A DNA stretch of 64,000 nucleotides from CAJINA01 sp964647585 (GCA_964647585.1 CAZYGG010000002.1:118035-182034), one strand, 5' to 3'; numbered from the stretch's first letter, positions 51,210-61,194 are shown. Notes: generated from the letters alone by a model not told the origin. A program made the numbers and translations.

Positions 51210-52844
51210 ATGCCGGAAATTCTCCTGATCCAGCCGCCGATTAAAGATTTCTATCTGACCCGGAAGCGAACCGTGCCATACGGGCTCACCTGCCTGGCGG
51301 CGTCTCTCGAAAAGGCCGACTTGTCAGTGGAGATTTTTGACGCCCTGGCAACCGGCAAATCACGGCCCATTGACCGTCCGCAGCACATGGCGCATCTTGA
51401 TGCTTTTTATGGCCAGCCGGACACCTCGCCGTTTGCGCTCTTTCATCAGTATCGGTATTTTGGGTACAGCCATCAGCATATTAAAAAGGTTATAAATGAA
51501 TCCGGGGCATTCATGGTGGGGATCAGCTCCCTGTTTACCGCCTATAGCGCCGAGGCCCTGGAGGTGGCGGCCACCGTAAAATCCGTCCGGCCTGAAGCGG
51601 TAGTGGTCCTGGGCGGCCACCATCCCACCGCGCTGCCGGCGACGGTCATGCAGAGCGAACACGTGGATTTCGTGATACGCGGGGAGGCTGAAACGAGCCT
51701 GCCCGCGTTGGCCCTTGCCGTGAAGACCGATCGTTCGCCGGAAACGGTGCCCGGCCTCGTCTTTCGCCGGCAGGATGGTCGGCTGAAAGTTTCCGATCCG
51801 GTGTGGATAAACAACCTCGATGCGTGTCCCCCCCCGGCCGGGCACCTGATCAAACGCAATTACTATAAAAGGGGCCCCAAAGGGGCGGCCGTGGTGATGG
51901 CCAGTCGGGGATGTCCCCTGAACTGCAGCTATTGCGCCTTCGGGTCCGGCGGCGGGTTCCCCTACCGGAGGAGATCCATCAGTTCAATTATGCAGGAGAT
52001 CGAGACCCAGGTCCGGGACAACGCGGTGGGCTTTATCGATTTCGAAGATGAAAACCTCTCCATGGATCGAGGCTGGTTTATGGAGTTGATGGAGGCCATC
52101 AGCCAGCGCTTCGGCGACCGGGAAATTGAGCTGCGGGCGATGAACGGGCTTTTCCCGCCGGCCCTGGATGACACCCTGATCAGAGTCATGCGGACCGCCG
52201 GTTTTAAAACCCTGAACCTGGCTCTCGGGACGACCGATGTCGAGCAACTGAAACGTTTCAACCGGCCGGATGTGCGCGCGGCGTTTGATACCGCGCTTGA
52301 ATCCGCCCGGCGGTACGGTCTGGAAGCCGTCGGATACATGATCGCCGGGGCCCCGGACCAGGTGGCGGACGAGTCGCTGGCGGATTTGCTCTTTTTGGCT
52401 GCCAGGCGGGTGCTGGCCGGTGTATCCATCTTTTATCCGGCTCCGGGCAGCCGCGATTATGATCGCTGCCGGCGACGGGGGCTTTTGCCGGATACATTCG
52501 GCCTGATGCGGGCGACAGCCCTGCCGGTGGATCACACGACCAACCGGCTTGAATCCGTCACGTTGCTGCGTTTGGGGAGAATCTTGAACTTCATGAAATT
52601 CTTGAAGGATAAGGGTGTGCCCTTTTTGCCGGAGAAAGATGCTCCCTCCGGTCAACTTTCCGCAGATGCCGACCGAACCGGCGTGGGCCTCCGGCTGCTG
52701 CAGGCATTTTTTCAAAGCGGTATCATCAAGGGTTCGACACCGGAGGGCAAGCTGTTTGACCACGTCGTTTCAACCCGGTTGACAATGGGGTTTATCGAGG
52801 GTATTCAGCATCTCGATATAAAAGGCGTCGCCGCGACGGCCTGA
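51210..52844 (+). CDS. B12-binding-domain radical SAM protein
   Basis: A 544-residue radical SAM enzyme. Residues 1-175 are a cobalamin-binding Rossmann domain of the radical-SAM type (PPIKDFYLTRKRTVPYGLTC at the start, VVVLGGHHPTALPA, VIRGEAETSLPAL). The cluster motif is GCPLNCSYC (Cys 235, 239, 242), followed by DFEDENLSMDR and the barrel (LALGTTDVEQLKRFNRPD). The C-terminal 120 residues are helical. Members of this class methylate or rearrange unactivated carbons in secondary metabolites, lipids or cofactors; the substrate here is unknown. The TIM-barrel gene starts 24 bases behind and may act on the same compound. Confidence 0.9.
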   Translation: MPEILLIQPPIKDFYLTRKRTVPYGLTCLAASLEKADLSVEIFDALATGKSRPIDRPQHMAHLDAFYGQPDTSPFALFHQYRYFGYSHQHIKKVINESGAFMVGISSLFTAYSAEALEVAATVKSVRPEAVVVLGGHHPTALPATVMQSEHVDFVIRGEAETSLPALALAVKTDRSPETVPGLVFRRQDGRLKVSDPVWINNLDACPPPAGHLIKRNYYKRGPKGAAVVMASRGCPLNCSYCAFGSGGGFPYRRRSISSIMQEIETQVRDNAVGFIDFEDENLSMDRGWFMELMEAISQRFGDREIELRAMNGLFPPALDDTLIRVMRTAGFKTLNLALGTTDVEQLKRFNRPDVRAAFDTALESARRYGLEAVGYMIAGAPDQVADESLADLLFLAARRVLAGVSIFYPAPGSRDYDRCRRRGLLPDTFGLMRATALPVDHTTNRLESVTLLRLGRILNFMKFLKDKGVPFLPEKDAPSGQLSADADRTGVGLRLLQAFFQSGIIKGSTPEGKLFDHVVSTRLTMGFIEGIQHLDIKGVAATA

Positions 52845-52868
52845 TTTCAAATATACGGAGGTTTGCGA

Positions 52869-53675
52869 ATGGGATTGGTACTTGATGAGCGCCTGAAACC
52901 GATTATTGATAAAGTCCAGGTGAACATTCCCTTCGGGATGCTTTTTGACGGCTACCTGGAGATTTTTGAAAGCGCGGGGCTGAACCCCGAAATCTGCATG
53001 GATGCCGAGGCCCTGGATCGCTTTACAAAAGCTGATTACGAAAAGGTTGCCAGTATATTTAAAAGTAACGGTCGCACGATCACCTTTCACGGGCCGTTCG
53101 CGGACATGGTTCCCGGATCCCAGGATCCGGGATTTTTGCAACTGACCCGTAAACGCCTGGACCAGATGATCGCGCTGATCGACATTTTCGAGCCGCTGAC
53201 CATCGTCTGCCACCCCGGGTACGATTACCGTCGACATAGCTATTACCAGGAAGCCTGGCTGGCTACCAGTGTCGAAACCTGGCGCGCGGCGGGTGAAAAA
53301 ATCAGCCGGGCCGGCAGTCGGTTGATGCTTGAAAACGTCTATGAGACCGAGCCCGAACAGATGCTGCCCCTTTTCAGCCAACTGGATGGGGTTGATATCG
53401 GATTCTGCTTCGATATCGGCCACCATTACGCGTTTGGTAAGGTCCCCATGGATACGTGGCTGACAGCGCTGGAACCCTACCTGGGACAATTCCACCTGCA
53501 CGACAATTCAGGTGCGGATGACGAGCATCGGGCCCTCGGGCAGGGGGAGATAGTGCTGGCGCCGTTGTTCGACTACCTGCGGGCGAGAGAGGGTAAACCA
53601 CCGGTGTTAACCCTTGAGCCACACCGGGTCGAAGATCTGGTTCCCAGTCTGGAATGCTTACAGAAACATCCTTGA
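52869..53675 (+). CDS. Sugar phosphate isomerase/epimerase-like TIM-barrel protein
   Basis: A 268-residue AP-endonuclease-2 superfamily barrel. Metal-binding residues are visible as FHGPFADM (His), CHPGYDYR (His), LENVYET (Glu), FCFDIGHHYAFG (Asp, His), HLHDNSG (His, Asp) and LEPHR (Glu). This is the pattern of xylose-isomerase-like sugar isomerases/epimerases and of endonuclease IV; the lack of the DNA-binding loops points to a small-molecule enzyme. It follows the radical SAM gene after 24 bases with ACGGAGG as ribosome-binding site, so the two are very likely one operon. Confidence 0.85.
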   Translation: MGLVLDERLKPIIDKVQVNIPFGMLFDGYLEIFESAGLNPEICMDAEALDRFTKADYEKVASIFKSNGRTITFHGPFADMVPGSQDPGFLQLTRKRLDQMIALIDIFEPLTIVCHPGYDYRRHSYYQEAWLATSVETWRAAGEKISRAGSRLMLENVYETEPEQMLPLFSQLDGVDIGFCFDIGHHYAFGKVPMDTWLTALEPYLGQFHLHDNSGADDEHRALGQGEIVLAPLFDYLRAREGKPPVLTLEPHRVEDLVPSLECLQKHP

Positions 53676-53701
53676 CAGGGGTTTTACCGTGTTGACATAA
53701 T
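53672..53701 (+). promoter_or_regulatory. Candidate sigma-70 promoter of gltBD
   Basis: TTGACA overlaps the stop codon of the preceding gene and CATAAT (5 of 6) follows after 18 bases. A second TTGACA lies 20 bases further on. Around 185 bases of leader would separate it from gltB. I see no sigma-54 pattern here. Confidence 0.55.
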
Positions 53702-53885
53702 GCTTGTTATCGGTCATATCCATTTGGAGATAGGGTGCCCGAGTTGGGGCCGCAGCTCGATTTTAGGCCTATTACATCTTGGTATATAAATCCCCACAGA
53801 ATACAATTTAAAAATTCCCTTTCAGCAACCCTGAAAAGGGGATTATTATCAACCTCCCGGCCCTGAACCGGGAAAAGGATCCCAC

Positions 53886-56800
53886 ATGCAAGAAATCCCG
53901 GAAAACGAAGGAATGTATGAAGCCCGGCGTGAACACGATGCCTGCGGGATCGGGGCGGTGGCCAACATCTCCGGAAAACCCGATCATGCCATTCTGGAAT
54001 ATGGCCGTGAAATTATCGAAAACCTGCAACATCGCGGCGCGGCAGGTGCCGACGAATCCACCGGGGACGGCAGCGGCATCCTCTTCCAATTGCCCCACGC
54101 TTTTTTTACCGAGGAGGCCGCGGCCCTGGGTTTTGATCTGCCGGCGGCCGGCTCATATGGCGTGGCCATGGTCTTCCTGCCCCCGGATGCAAATGACGGC
54201 AACCGTTGCCGGCAGGTCCTTGGGAAAGCGGTTACGCATTACGGGATGTCTGTTCTGGGCTGGCGGGATGTGCCGGGAAACCGGGACTGCCTGGGGGATA
54301 TCGCGAGAGCATCGGAACCGGGCATTGCCCAGCTTTTCATCGATGGAAACGGGGCGGCTGACCCTGAACTAGAACGGAAGCTCTACCTGGCCCGACGGCG
54401 GGCGGAACAGCAGGTCCGCACTCTCGGTCAGACCTGTAAGGATTTCTATATCTGCAGCCTGTCGTGCCGCACCATCTGCTACAAGGGGATGTTTCTTGCC
54501 CCCCAGCTTTTTCAATACTACCCGGACCTGCACGACCCGCGGACGGCTTCCTCCCTTGCCGTCGTCCACCAGCGCTACAGCACCAACACATTCCCGAGCT
54601 GGCAACTGGCCCAGCCGTTCCGGATGGTGGCCCACAACGGCGAAATCAACACCCTCCACGGGAACATCAACAAGATCGCGGCGCTGGAGCATTTCTTCGA
54701 AAGCCCCCTGCTGGGCGACGACCTGTCCGACGTGGTTCCGGTTCTGACGCCGGGCCAGAGCGACTCGGCCTCCTTCGACAACGTGTTCGAGCTGCTCACC
54801 ATGGCCGGCCGCTCCACCCCGCACGCCATGATGATGATGGTCCCCGAAGCCTTTGGCTCCCACTACCACATCAGCACGGACAAGCGGGCCTTCTACGAAT
54901 ACCATGCCGCCATCATGGAGCCATGGGACGGCCCCGCCGCCATGGTCTTCACCGACGGCCGGCTGCTCGGTGGCACGCTGGACCGGAACGGCCTGCGTCC
55001 CTGTCGCTGGATGATCACCAAAGATGGCCTGATGGTAATGGCATCGGAAACCGGTGTCATCGATTTCCCCCCGGACCGCATCCAGGCCAAGGGACGGCTG
55101 CAGCCCGGGAAAATGTTTCTCGTGGACACTGGCGACGGGCGCGTGATCACGGACAGTGAAATCAAGGGCCGGATCTCCCGCCAGAAGCCCTACCGCCGCT
55201 GGCTCGGGGAAAACAGGATCGAACTCAAGGGCGTATATGTTCCGGTCAATCGTCCAGAGCCCGCCCGCCCGGATCTCTTGACACGGTTGAAGCTGTTTGG
55301 GTACACGCGGGAGGATCTGCACACGCTTCTCCAGCCCATGGCCCAAAACGGGCAGGAACCGGTGGGGTCCATGGGAAACGATGTGCCGCTGGCCGTCCTC
55401 TCCGACCAACCGAAGATTCTCTTCCAGTATTTTAAGCAGATGTTCGCCCAGGTCACCAACCCCCCTATCGACCCGTTGCGGGAGGGGCTGGTGATGAGCC
55501 TCATGGGGTTTGCCGGCCGGCAGCAGAATCTGCTCTCCGAATCCCCCGAGCACTGCCGGCAGTTGAAGCTGCCCCACCCGGTGCTGACCAACGAGGAGAT
55601 GCAGCGGCTCCGCCATGAAGCCATTGACGGTTTCGACATCGCCACGGTGGATGCGCTGTTCGACCCGGATACGACGGACCCCGGCGGTGCGCTGATAGCG
55701 GGCCTCGACCGGCTGGTGAAAAATGCCGTTGCGGCCATTGAAAAAGGTACGTCCATGCTGATCATTTCCGATCGGGGGGCGTCTGCAACGGCCGTGCCGA
55801 TTCCCAGCCTGATGGCCATCGGCACCGTTCACCACGGGCTTCTGAGGAGAAAGCTCAGGGCGCGGACCGGGCTGATCGTGGAAACCGGCGAGGCCAGGGA
55901 GGTTCACCACTTCTGTATGCTCGGCGGCTATGGCGCTTTTGCCGTCAACCCCTACATGGCGTTCGAGGCCATCGAACTGCTTCACGGACGGGGCTACCTG
56001 CCCGGGGAGTGGAAGCGGTCGCGGATCGTGGACAACTACGTGAACGCGGTAAAAAAGGGGTTTCTCAAAACCATGAGTAAGATGGGCATCAGCACCCTGC
56101 GCAGCTACCGTGGTGCCCAGCTGTTCGAATGCGTAGGCCTGGATCGCTCCGTGGTGGAACGCTGCTTTTCGGGATCCAGCTCTCGCATCGGGGGGGCCGG
56201 GTTTTCCGAGATTGCCCAGGAATTACTGGAGCGGCACGCCGGGGCCTTCCGAAGCCCGAAACCCGGCGATCTCGAAATGGCATACGGGGGGGAATACGCC
56301 TATCGCGTGGACGGGGAACAGCATGCCTGGAACCCCGACACGGTCTCCCTGCTGCAGCATGCCGTCCGGGGCAATGACCCGTCGGCGTGGGACCGGTATG
56401 CAGAAACGGTCAACGATCAGAGCCGGCGACTGAAAACCCTCCGGGGCCTCTTCGCTTTCACTGAAAAAAACCAGCCGGTTCCCATCGGGGAGGTGGAGCC
56501 CGCGGGCGACATCATCCGGCGTTTCTGCACCGGGGCCATGAGCCACGGTTCCATCAGCAGGGAGGTGCATGAACTCCTGGCAGCCGGTATGAACGCTGCT
56601 GGCGGCATGAACAACACCGGCGAGGGGGGGGAAGATCCCGCCCGGTACGAACCCAATGCGGACGGCTGGGACCTGAACTCCCAGATCAAGCAGATCGCGT
56701 CCGGCCGCTTCGGCGTCACCATCGACTACCTGGCCCACGCCCGGGTGCTTCAGATCAAGATGGCACAGGGGGCCAAGCCCGGTGAGGGCGGCCAACTGCC

Positions 56801-58439
56801 GGGTCACAAGGTTACCGATGAAATCGCGCGCCTGCGGCACTCCACCCCCGGGGTCTCCCTAATCTCCCCGCCGCCCCACCACGATATCTATTCCATCGAA
56901 GACCTGGCACAGTTGATCTACGATCTGAAGTGCAGCAACCCTGGTGTGGGCGTGTCCGTCAAGCTGGTGTCCGAGGTGGGCGTGGGCACCATCGCCGCCG
57001 GCGTTACCAAGGGCCATGCCGACGAGGTGCTGGTGTCGGGCCACGACGGTGGCACCGGGGCAAGTCCCCTGAGCAGCATCAAACACGCCGGCTGCCCCTG
57101 GGAGATGGGGCTGGCGGAAACCCAGCAGACCCTGGTGCTCAACGGCCTGCGGGACAGGGTGCGGCTGCAGACCGACGGCGGTTTGAAAACCGGGCGTGAC
57201 GTGGTGATCGCCGCCCTGCTGGGGGCCGAGCGGTTCGGATTCGGAACAGGCGCCCTGGTCTCCATCGGGTGCATCATGATGCGAAAATGCCACCTGGGCA
57301 CCTGCCCGGTGGGCGTAGCCACACAGGACCCCGAGCTACGGAAGCGGTTCCGGGGCAAGCCCCAGGACATCATCAACTTCATGACCTTCATCGCCGAGGA
57401 TGTCCGGAACCTCATGGCCAGACTTGGCTTCCGGAAAATGGACGACATGATCGGCCGGGTGGACCTGCTGGAAACCGGGCAGGCCATCGAACACTTCAAG
57501 GGGAAACACCTCGATCTCAGCGGCATCTTCAAGGTGCCGGACACCTCGGAAGGCCAGGCCCTCCGGTGTGTGCGGGAACAGAGCGACCTGGTCGCCACCC
57601 ATAAAGACTGGTCGATCCTGGAACAGGTCGGCAACGCACTGGAGACGAAGGAGCCGGTCACCCTCAATCTGGACATCGCCAACACCGACCGGACCATCGG
57701 CACCATTCTCAGCAACCGGATCGTCAACCGCCACGGTGCCGGGGGGCTGCCGGCTGACACGATCCGGCTCAACTTCAGGGGGGCGGCCGGGCAGAGCTTT
57801 GGCGCGTTTTTGGCGCCCGGGGTTACCCTGAATCTCACCGGGGACGTAAACGACTACCTCGGCAAAGGCCTTTCCGGCGGAAAAATCATCGTGCGAACAC
57901 CACCGGAGGCGGACTTCGTCCAGTATGAAAACATCATCGCCGGCAATACGCTCCTGTACGGCGCCACTGCCGGGGAGGTCTTTGTCAACGGCCTGGCCGG
58001 CGAGCGTTTTGCCGTGCGCAACAGCGGCGCTACCGCGGTGGTGGAGGGCGTGGGAGACCACGGGTGCGAATACATGACCGGAGGGGTGGTGGTGGTACTC
58101 GGCACCACCGGACGGAACTTTGCGGCCGGCATGAGCGGGGGCTTCGCTTACGTGCTGGACGAACACCAGCTCTTTGACACGCGGTGCAACCTGGACATGG
58201 TGGACCTGGAGAGTGTCTGGCGGCAGGAGGATATCGACCTGCTCCGGTCCCTCATCGAACGCCACCAGTGCTACACCGGAAGTCAGCGGGCGGGATTTAT
58301 TCTCGACAACTGGCGGCACCGGATCGGCCGGTTTGTAAAGGTCATCCCCATCGACTACCGCAAGGCCATGCAACGGCTCAAGGCCGCAGAGACACGCGAA
58401 ACCGAATGTATTCCGGCAACGGAGGAGGTATACCGATAA
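53886..58439 (+). CDS. gltB: Glutamate synthase, large (alpha) subunit
   Basis: A 1517-residue enzyme that makes two glutamates from glutamine and 2-oxoglutarate. The N-terminal glutaminase begins at the Cys in EHDACGIGAVA (Cys 20), exposed after removal of a 19-residue propeptide. Later come RGAAGADESTGDGSGI, QRYSTNTFPSWQLAQPFRM and NGEINTL. The synthase domain has MSHGSISREVHELLAAGMN, NTGEGGEDP, MAQGAKPGEGGQLPG and GHDGGTGASPLSSIKHAG. The 3Fe-4S ligands are in MRKCHLGTCPVGVATQ. The C-terminal beta-helix has GGVVVVLG. It overlaps gltD by one base. Codons are richer in C/G third positions than in surrounding genes. GlnB and AmtB in this window belong to the same nitrogen pathway. Confidence 0.97.
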   Translation: MQEIPENEGMYEARREHDACGIGAVANISGKPDHAILEYGREIIENLQHRGAAGADESTGDGSGILFQLPHAFFTEEAAALGFDLPAAGSYGVAMVFLPPDANDGNRCRQVLGKAVTHYGMSVLGWRDVPGNRDCLGDIARASEPGIAQLFIDGNGAADPELERKLYLARRRAEQQVRTLGQTCKDFYICSLSCRTICYKGMFLAPQLFQYYPDLHDPRTASSLAVVHQRYSTNTFPSWQLAQPFRMVAHNGEINTLHGNINKIAALEHFFESPLLGDDLSDVVPVLTPGQSDSASFDNVFELLTMAGRSTPHAMMMMVPEAFGSHYHISTDKRAFYEYHAAIMEPWDGPAAMVFTDGRLLGGTLDRNGLRPCRWMITKDGLMVMASETGVIDFPPDRIQAKGRLQPGKMFLVDTGDGRVITDSEIKGRISRQKPYRRWLGENRIELKGVYVPVNRPEPARPDLLTRLKLFGYTREDLHTLLQPMAQNGQEPVGSMGNDVPLAVLSDQPKILFQYFKQMFAQVTNPPIDPLREGLVMSLMGFAGRQQNLLSESPEHCRQLKLPHPVLTNEEMQRLRHEAIDGFDIATVDALFDPDTTDPGGALIAGLDRLVKNAVAAIEKGTSMLIISDRGASATAVPIPSLMAIGTVHHGLLRRKLRARTGLIVETGEAREVHHFCMLGGYGAFAVNPYMAFEAIELLHGRGYLPGEWKRSRIVDNYVNAVKKGFLKTMSKMGISTLRSYRGAQLFECVGLDRSVVERCFSGSSSRIGGAGFSEIAQELLERHAGAFRSPKPGDLEMAYGGEYAYRVDGEQHAWNPDTVSLLQHAVRGNDPSAWDRYAETVNDQSRRLKTLRGLFAFTEKNQPVPIGEVEPAGDIIRRFCTGAMSHGSISREVHELLAAGMNAAGGMNNTGEGGEDPARYEPNADGWDLNSQIKQIASGRFGVTIDYLAHARVLQIKMAQGAKPGEGGQLPGHKVTDEIARLRHSTPGVSLISPPPHHDIYSIEDLAQLIYDLKCSNPGVGVSVKLVSEVGVGTIAAGVTKGHADEVLVSGHDGGTGASPLSSIKHAGCPWEMGLAETQQTLVLNGLRDRVRLQTDGGLKTGRDVVIAALLGAERFGFGTGALVSIGCIMMRKCHLGTCPVGVATQDPELRKRFRGKPQDIINFMTFIAEDVRNLMARLGFRKMDDMIGRVDLLETGQAIEHFKGKHLDLSGIFKVPDTSEGQALRCVREQSDLVATHKDWSILEQVGNALETKEPVTLNLDIANTDRTIGTILSNRIVNRHGAGGLPADTIRLNFRGAAGQSFGAFLAPGVTLNLTGDVNDYLGKGLSGGKIIVRTPPEADFVQYENIIAGNTLLYGATAGEVFVNGLAGERFAVRNSGATAVVEGVGDHGCEYMTGGVVVVLGTTGRNFAAGMSGGFAYVLDEHQLFDTRCNLDMVDLESVWRQEDIDLLRSLIERHQCYTGSQRAGFILDNWRHRIGRFVKVIPIDYRKAMQRLKAAETRETECIPATEEVYR

Positions 58440-59884
58440 TGGCGGACCCCAGAGGATTTATGACATACAACCGGGAAGATATTGCCTATCGACCGGTGGA
58501 GGAACGCAAGGGTGACTACCTTGAAGTGCAGGTGCCCCACAACGAGGAGACCCTGTACCGGCAGGCGGCCCGGTGCATGGACTGCGGCGTTCCGTACTGT
58601 CACGGGCCGGGCTGCCCGCTGCACAACCGCATCCCGGAATTCAACGACATGGTGTACCGGCGCAGGTGGCAAGAGGCGCTGGAGATACTGCACAGCACCA
58701 ACAACTTTCCCGAGTTCACCGGCCGTGTCTGCCCAGCCCCCTGCGAGGGCGCCTGTACCCTCAACATCGAAAAGGAGCCGGTGCTCATAGAGCATATCGA
58801 GTACCAGATCGCCGAACGGGGATGGCAGGAGGGCTGGATCGTCCCGGAGCCGCCGGAGACCCTCAGCGGCCGGCGGGTGGCGGTGATCGGCAGCGGCCCG
58901 GCAGGCCTGGCGGCCGCCCAGCAACTGGCCAGAAGCGGCCACCGGGTGACGGTATTTGAAAAGGACGACCGTATCGGCGGACTGCTTCGCTACGGCATCC
59001 CCGATTTCAAGCTGGGAAAGGAGGTCATCGATCGACGCCTGGGGCAGATGGCCGCCGAAGGGGTCCGGTTCGAGGCCGGTGTCGAGATCGGCGTGGACAT
59101 CTCGGCCCGGTATCTGCGCAAGACCTTTGATGCCGTCTGCCTGGCCATGGGCGCCGGCACCCCCAGGGATCTTGAAGTGCCTGGCCGGGATCTGGGCAAC
59201 GTCCATTTCGCCATGGAATTTCTCACCTTACAGAACCGCCTCATCGCAGGCGAGGATGTGGGCGACGCATCCCGGATATCCGCAAAAGACAAGGTGGTAG
59301 TGGTCATCGGCGGCGGCGATACGGGCAGTGACTGCGTTGGCACCGCCAACCGTCAAGGCGCAAAAGAAATCCACCAGTTCGAAATCCTGCCGAAACCGCC
59401 CGACGGCGACAACCCGGACACGCCCTGGCCCACCTGGCCGGTCATTTTCCGCAGTTCCTCCTCTCACAAGGAGGGCTGTGAGCGACGGTGGAGTATCCTC
59501 ACCAAGGAACTCACCGGGGCAGATGGTGTGGTGAAAAAACTCCACGCCTGCGAGATCGAGTGGACAAAGGATGGGGGCCGCTACCGGTTCGATGAGATCC
59601 CCGGCACCGACTTCGAGATGGATGTGGACCTGGTGCTCCTCTCCATGGGATTCCTGCACGTGGACCACCCGGGGCTGGTAACAGATCTGGAATTGTCATT
59701 GGACGACCGGGGCAACGTTATCCGGGACAATCGCCACATGACCAGCGTTTCCGGTGTCTTTGCCTGCGGGGATTCCGCAAGCGGGGCCTCACTTGTTGTG
59801 CGCGCCATCAACGACGGGCGCCTGTGCGCTGCCGGTATCGACCGGTGGCTTGGGGGTGTGGGCGGGAGGAGTCCCTACCGATAG
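58439..59884 (+). CDS. gltD: Glutamate synthase, small (beta) subunit
   Basis: A 481-residue FAD/Fe-S protein that passes NADPH electrons to GltB. The N-terminal cluster region is CMDCGVPYCHGPGCPLHN and RVCPAPCEGACTLN. The FAD site is VIGSGPAGLAAAQQLARSG, with GGLLRYGIPDFKL after it, the NADPH site VVIGGGDTGSDCVG, and the last glycine motif FACGDSASGASLVVRAI. The ATG shares one base with the gltB stop (TAATG) and has GGAGGAGG upstream, so the subunits are translationally coupled. The C-terminus has a few extra residues (GGVGGRSPYR). Confidence 0.96.
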   Translation: MADPRGFMTYNREDIAYRPVEERKGDYLEVQVPHNEETLYRQAARCMDCGVPYCHGPGCPLHNRIPEFNDMVYRRRWQEALEILHSTNNFPEFTGRVCPAPCEGACTLNIEKEPVLIEHIEYQIAERGWQEGWIVPEPPETLSGRRVAVIGSGPAGLAAAQQLARSGHRVTVFEKDDRIGGLLRYGIPDFKLGKEVIDRRLGQMAAEGVRFEAGVEIGVDISARYLRKTFDAVCLAMGAGTPRDLEVPGRDLGNVHFAMEFLTLQNRLIAGEDVGDASRISAKDKVVVVIGGGDTGSDCVGTANRQGAKEIHQFEILPKPPDGDNPDTPWPTWPVIFRSSSSHKEGCERRWSILTKELTGADGVVKKLHACEIEWTKDGGRYRFDEIPGTDFEMDVDLVLLSMGFLHVDHPGLVTDLELSLDDRGNVIRDNRHMTSVSGVFACGDSASGASLVVRAINDGRLCAAGIDRWLGGVGGRSPYR

Positions 59885-59889
59885 TCGTT

Positions 59890-61194
59890 TTAACACCCGG
59901 GACGTCCGTCATCTTCCCATCCGGGTGGACAGAAGGGGGGTATTGGCAAGATTAACTGGTAATAAGGAAAAGATTCAAGGTAAGCCAGGTGATTGTCAGG
60001 CAAAGATTGGGAGGGGTTAAGGCTGCCGATGATATCCTTCATCTCGATCTGCGACTGGCGGCCAAGGGTATGCTTCATGTATTCCACCATCAGGACAGAT
60101 TCCATTTCCTCTTTTTTAAGCTGCTTTAAGTACCTTTTTGTTTTGAACCACTCCTGAAACCACTCCTGGGGGAATGTCGTGTCGTTACGATGATGGGTTT
60201 CCAGGGCGTTCAGGTAGCTGTGGAATTTACCCTGTAGCTGGGCCAGGCTGTAGCTGCGAACCTGTGAGTATGTTTCCGCGATTTTATCGACACCCGGCAG
60301 GACCGGGTCCTCGATGATTTCCTTGAAAGTTTTGGCGTAGCGCACCAGGCCGCGGTGAATGTGCTCCTTTTTGACCATATTGATTTTTGACCACCCTGCG
60401 TTTACCCATTTAAAGGTACCGCACCTGACGCCGGGCCGCCCTTTTTCAAGCTGGGCATAAACCGCCACCGAGTAACTGTCGTACATGTAGGAACTGACCC
60501 ACCCAAGCCCGGGGCGGGTGATCCCGTTCTGACCCGAATAAAGGTAGGTCCAGTTCTCGTCCGGTCCCAGAATGACCCCTTTTTTACCCACTTCGGAAAC
60601 ACTGGTTTGCTTGGAAATAGACAGCAGCACGAAACGGCCGTCATGCTTCACCAGGATGAGGAGTTTGTCCAGGTCATAGGCGAAATAGGCGCCGGAATGC
60701 AGATCCGGGGTGTTTTCTATAAATTCAACGCCCCGTATGGTTACCGCGTCGGTAAGGTTCGGCAGGGCCTGCCAGAGTTTCGGCAGCGGCTGCTGCTTAC
60801 CGTCGACGGTTTTCCAATGGGAGTGTCTAATGGAGGCCGGCATGAGCAGGTAGGAGGGGACATCCGGATTGAACGCGAATTTAAGAAACTCGTCGAACCC
60901 GGTATTGATGTCAAACTCGCCATAGGCCGAATTCATATTAAAGTTTTCGCCGGTGGTATACAGGATATCGGCTGGTTTGGGGGCATAGACAAACGCCATC
61001 AGGGCCGGTATCCGGTTGCAGCCAAACCCCGCTTCCTGACCGGAATCCAACAGGGCCAGCAGGGACTCGAGCTCTTTTGAGACGGTCGGGGAAACCCCGG
61101 CTTTAGTCGGTTCGGCGGCCTGGCTGGTCCAGGCCGGGGAAAGCACAACCGTAATCATAACTATTAATATTTTAATTGAAAAACCAAGTTTCAT
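59890..61194 (-). CDS. Unrecognised secreted protein
   Basis: A 434-residue protein with a clear signal peptide (about residues 1-27, ending TSQAA). I do not recognise the family. The mature part has a beta-rich middle with many aromatic residues (RIPALMAFVYAPKPADILY, HWKTVDGKQQPLPKLW, TYLYSGQNGITRPGLGWVSS) and a helical second half (SQVRSYSLAQLQGKFHSYLN). It ends in a Pro/Gly-rich tail (PIPPFCPPGWEDDGRPGC). Cysteines are few. It does not look like a sensor or a known hydrolase. The stop is six bases from the convergent gltD end. I chose the ATG of MKLGFSIK; the frame is open 25 codons upstream. Confidence 0.7.
   Translation of the reverse strand: MKLGFSIKILIVMITVVLSPAWTSQAAEPTKAGVSPTVSKELESLLALLDSGQEAGFGCNRIPALMAFVYAPKPADILYTTGENFNMNSAYGEFDINTGFDEFLKFAFNPDVPSYLLMPASIRHSHWKTVDGKQQPLPKLWQALPNLTDAVTIRGVEFIENTPDLHSGAYFAYDLDKLLILVKHDGRFVLLSISKQTSVSEVGKKGVILGPDENWTYLYSGQNGITRPGLGWVSSYMYDSYSVAVYAQLEKGRPGVRCGTFKWVNAGWSKINMVKKEHIHRGLVRYAKTFKEIIEDPVLPGVDKIAETYSQVRSYSLAQLQGKFHSYLNALETHHRNDTTFPQEWFQEWFKTKRYLKQLKKEEMESVLMVEYMKHTLGRQSQIEMKDIIGSLNPSQSLPDNHLAYLESFPYYQLILPIPPFCPPGWEDDGRPGC

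Noticed and set aside
54369..55985. A 538-codon open frame on the minus strand inside gltB.
   Set aside because: It is the antisense shadow of a high-G+C gene; it has no recognisable domains, and gltB is certain.
56918..57838. A 306-codon minus-strand frame in gltB.
   Set aside because: Shadow of gltB with low-complexity Ser/Arg composition.
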